Below are positions 56,201 to 58,024 of a stretch of DNA of 58,024 nt, piece by piece. Origin of the DNA: Gammaproteobacteria bacterium (GTDB lineage: Bacteria > Pseudomonadota > Gammaproteobacteria > Pseudomonadales > Pseudohongiellaceae); NCBI GenBank assembly GCA_028818225.1, contig JAPPOG010000064.1:27738-85761 (forward strand), written 5' to 3'. The position numbers and the translations under genes were made by a program. The notes beneath the pieces are model-generated. The model saw nothing but the letters and a program-made list of their open reading frames with translations. It ran no database searches and was not told where the DNA came from. Positions within the stretch are counted from its first letter, which is position 1. Each line of letters starts with the position of its first letter.

Positions 56201-56872
56201 ATGAAAAAATTTGTCATAGAGAAAGGCCTGGTATTACCACTGGATCGAGCAAACGTCGATACTGATTTCATCATCCCCAAGCAATTTCTCAAATCCATCA
56301 AGCGTTCCGGCTTTGGCGTCAATCTGTTCGATGAGCACCGCTATCTGGATAAAGGTGAGCCTGACAGTGATAATAGCCAGCGTCCCATCAACCCGGATTT
56401 CGTGCTGAATCTTCCGCGGTATCAGGGCTGTAACATATTGCTGGCCCGCGATAACTTTGGGTGTGGGTCCTCCAGAGAGCATGCCCCATGGGCATTGGAC
56501 GACTATGGCTTTAGAGCCATTATCGCTCCCAGTTACGCTGATATTTTCTTCAATAACTGCTTCAAGAATGGCTTATTGCCAATTGTTATGGACCGCGACG
56601 TGGTAGATAAGCTCTTCCATGAAGTAGCAGAGACGGAAGGCTATCAGCTGGAAATAGACCTGCAGCAGCAGCTTATCCGGAAGCCCGATGGTTCAACGCT
56701 TGAGTTTTCTGTTGATGGGTTCCGCAAACACTGCCTGTTAAACGGTTTGGACGATATTGGGCTCACCCTGGAAGATGCGGATGATATTCGCGCATTCGAG
56801 GAGAACTGGCAGCAGCGCGCTCCCTGGTACTTTACCCCTGCCCAAAACCACGTAAACCCGAATAATCAGTAA
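56201..56872 (+). CDS. leuD: 3-isopropylmalate dehydratase small subunit
   Basis: The 223-residue partner of LeuC, forming the swivel domain. The [14 protein letters not shown] block near the start and [17 protein letters not shown] in the middle are diagnostic. It lies 26 bases after leuC. A 48-base gap leads to asd, not to leuB as in many relatives. Confidence 0.97.
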   Translation: MKKFVIEKGLVLPLDRANVDTDFIIPKQFLKSIKRSGFGVNLFDEHRYLDKGEPDSDNSQRPINPDFVLNLPRYQGCNILLARDNFGCGSSREHAPWALDDYGFRAIIAPSYADIFFNNCFKNGLLPIVMDRDVVDKLFHEVAETEGYQLEIDLQQQLIRKPDGSTLEFSVDGFRKHCLLNGLDDIGLTLEDADDIRAFEENWQQRAPWYFTPAQNHVNPNNQ

Positions 56873-56920
56873 GCTAGGATTAATATGGCTGAACGCCAGA
56901 CATGGTCATGAGAGACAACT

Positions 56921-57940
56921 ATGAGTAATTACAATGTTGCAGTGGTAGGCGCAACAGGCGCTGTTGGGGAAGCCATGCTGGAAATTCTGGAACAGCGTGA
57001 CTTTCCTGTAAATGAACTCTTCCCTCTGGCGAGTGAACGTTCCGCTGGTAAGACCGTCATGTACAAAAACAAGCCGGTTACCGTGGGGAACCTGGCTGAC
57101 TTCGATTTTTCCAGGGCGCAGATTGGACTCTTTTCCGCCGGCGGCAGTGTTTCAGCAGAATTTGCACCAAAGGCAGGCGAGGCGGGCTGTATCGTCATCG
57201 ATAATACCTCTCATTTCCGCTATGACGAGGATATTCCACTGGTAGTGCCCGAGGTAAATTCGCACAAAATTGCCGAGTATAAGACTCGAAATATCATTGC
57301 CAACCCGAATTGCTCAACCATCCAGATGCTGGTGGCCCTCAAGCCTATCTATGATGCTGTGGGCATTAAGCGCATTAGCGTGGCTACCTACCAGGCTGTT
57401 TCTGGCACCGGCAAAGCTGCGGTTGAAGAGCTGGCAAAGCAGACGGCGGAGCTATTAAATGGCCGAGAGGCGGAATACGAGGTCTATCCCCGCCAGATTG
57501 CCTTTAATGCGCTACCTCATATCGATGCTTTTATGGATAACGGCTATACCAAGGAAGAAATGAAGATGAACTGGGAGACGCGCAAGATCTTTGGTGATGA
57601 AGAAATCCAGGTTTCTGCCACCTGTGTCCGGATTCCGGTGTTCTTCGGTCATTCCGAAGCGGTTCAGATTGAAACCCGTAATCCTATAAGCGACCAGGAA
57701 GTCAGGGATTTACTGGAGAATGCAGCCGGTGTAACCGTCATCGATGAGCGCACAGACGGGGGATACCCCACTGCAGTGCACGATTCTGCGGGCCAGGACT
57801 CAGTTTTCGTCGGCAGAATTCGGCAGGATATCTCATTTCCTAACGGTGTAAATCTTTGGGTGGTGGCCGATAACGTGCGCAAAGGAGCAGCTTTGAACTC
57901 CGTGCAAATAGCCGAAGAGTTGTTAAAAAGCTATTTATAA
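56921..57940 (+). CDS. asd: Aspartate-semialdehyde dehydrogenase
   Basis: Reduces aspartyl-4-phosphate to aspartate semialdehyde, feeding lysine/diaminopimelate, methionine and threonine. 339 residues. The Rossmann motif VAVVGATGAVGEAMLEIL, the catalytic Cys131 in NIIANPNCSTIQM, and YQAVSGTGKAAVEEL are present. The sequence is of the shorter Asd2/Usg1-like type rather than the longer E. coli Asd type, but the catalytic Cys is kept, so I expect activity. The remaining 84 bases of the window after the stop hold no recognisable gene. Confidence 0.92.
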   Translation: MSNYNVAVVGATGAVGEAMLEILEQRDFPVNELFPLASERSAGKTVMYKNKPVTVGNLADFDFSRAQIGLFSAGGSVSAEFAPKAGEAGCIVIDNTSHFRYDEDIPLVVPEVNSHKIAEYKTRNIIANPNCSTIQMLVALKPIYDAVGIKRISVATYQAVSGTGKAAVEELAKQTAELLNGREAEYEVYPRQIAFNALPHIDAFMDNGYTKEEMKMNWETRKIFGDEEIQVSATCVRIPVFFGHSEAVQIETRNPISDQEVRDLLENAAGVTVIDERTDGGYPTAVHDSAGQDSVFVGRIRQDISFPNGVNLWVVADNVRKGAALNSVQIAEELLKSYL

Positions 57941-58024
57941 TGAATACTTGCAAGCTCTAGTGAAGAAACAAAATTAATATATTTTCCATTAAATTTGCAG
58001 TATTCATTCACCATCAAAGAGAGC

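Overview
This window reads as a single chromosomal segment of a gammaproteobacterium of moderate GC (roughly 45-48% by eye). Gene content and gene order match blocks I know from Pseudomonas and relatives: lysS-ung; nadK-rhomboid-yeaC-DUF2797-pepN; ppiB-lpxH divergent from glnS-cysS and a tRNA array; methylthioinosine phosphorylase-csiV-mfd-gap; apbE-sthA; a 13-gene nuo operon with fused nuoCD; gpsA-DUF4389-sixA-DUF4892; folE/prmB/aroC; leuC-leuD-asd. The modest GC and the way these blocks are joined do not look like Pseudomonas itself. A marine or other free-living relative is a guess. Almost everything is core metabolism or housekeeping. I see no CRISPR array, prophage, transposase, toxin-antitoxin pair or recognisable defence system.

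Layout. 1-5.2 kb: end of lysS, ung, a ferredoxin/rubredoxin-reductase-like flavoprotein, queD, and a CHASE2-adenylate cyclase gene broken by one in-frame TGA where Trp is expected. 5.2-6.4 kb: tRNA-Val and tRNA-Asp with a strong promoter, then a D-cysteine desulfhydrase/ACC deaminase family gene. 6.6-12.3 kb: nadK to pepN, closed by a symmetrical terminator shared with the convergent acnB (12.3-14.9 kb). 15.3-20.3 kb: DUF1289 protein, lpxH, ppiB, glnS, cysS. 20.4-21.9 kb: tRNA-Pro, tRNA-His and tRNA-Arg, with a partial duplicate of the tRNA-Arg 5' end and two long gene-free stretches that carry inverted repeats and terminators. 21.9-23.4 kb: an FkbM methyltransferase/DUF1643 pair. 23.7-33.2 kb: the mfd-gap-apbE-sthA neighbourhood; sthA carries two compensating frameshifts, both in A8 runs. 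33.6-48.3 kb: complete nuoA-N. 48.3-58 kb: an orphan RnfG-like FMN-domain protein, gpsA, a small envelope/regulatory cluster, folE, prmB, aroC, leuC, leuD and asd.

How the genes fit together. Respiration dominates: complex I, soluble transhydrogenase, a long-form GAPDH and aconitase B all handle NAD(P)H or central carbon. ApbE would covalently flavinylate a client protein. The Na+-NQR operon that I recall between gap and apbE in Pseudomonas is absent, and the only ApbE-type client visible here is the RnfG-like protein right behind nuoN. Translation (lysS, glnS, cysS, five tRNAs, prmB), repair (ung, mfd), cofactor synthesis (nadK, folE, queD) and amino-acid synthesis (aroC, leuCD, asd) fill most of the rest.

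The points most worth checking are the two broken genes (cyclase and sthA), the orphan RnfG-like protein, and the structured non-coding DNA around tRNA-Arg.
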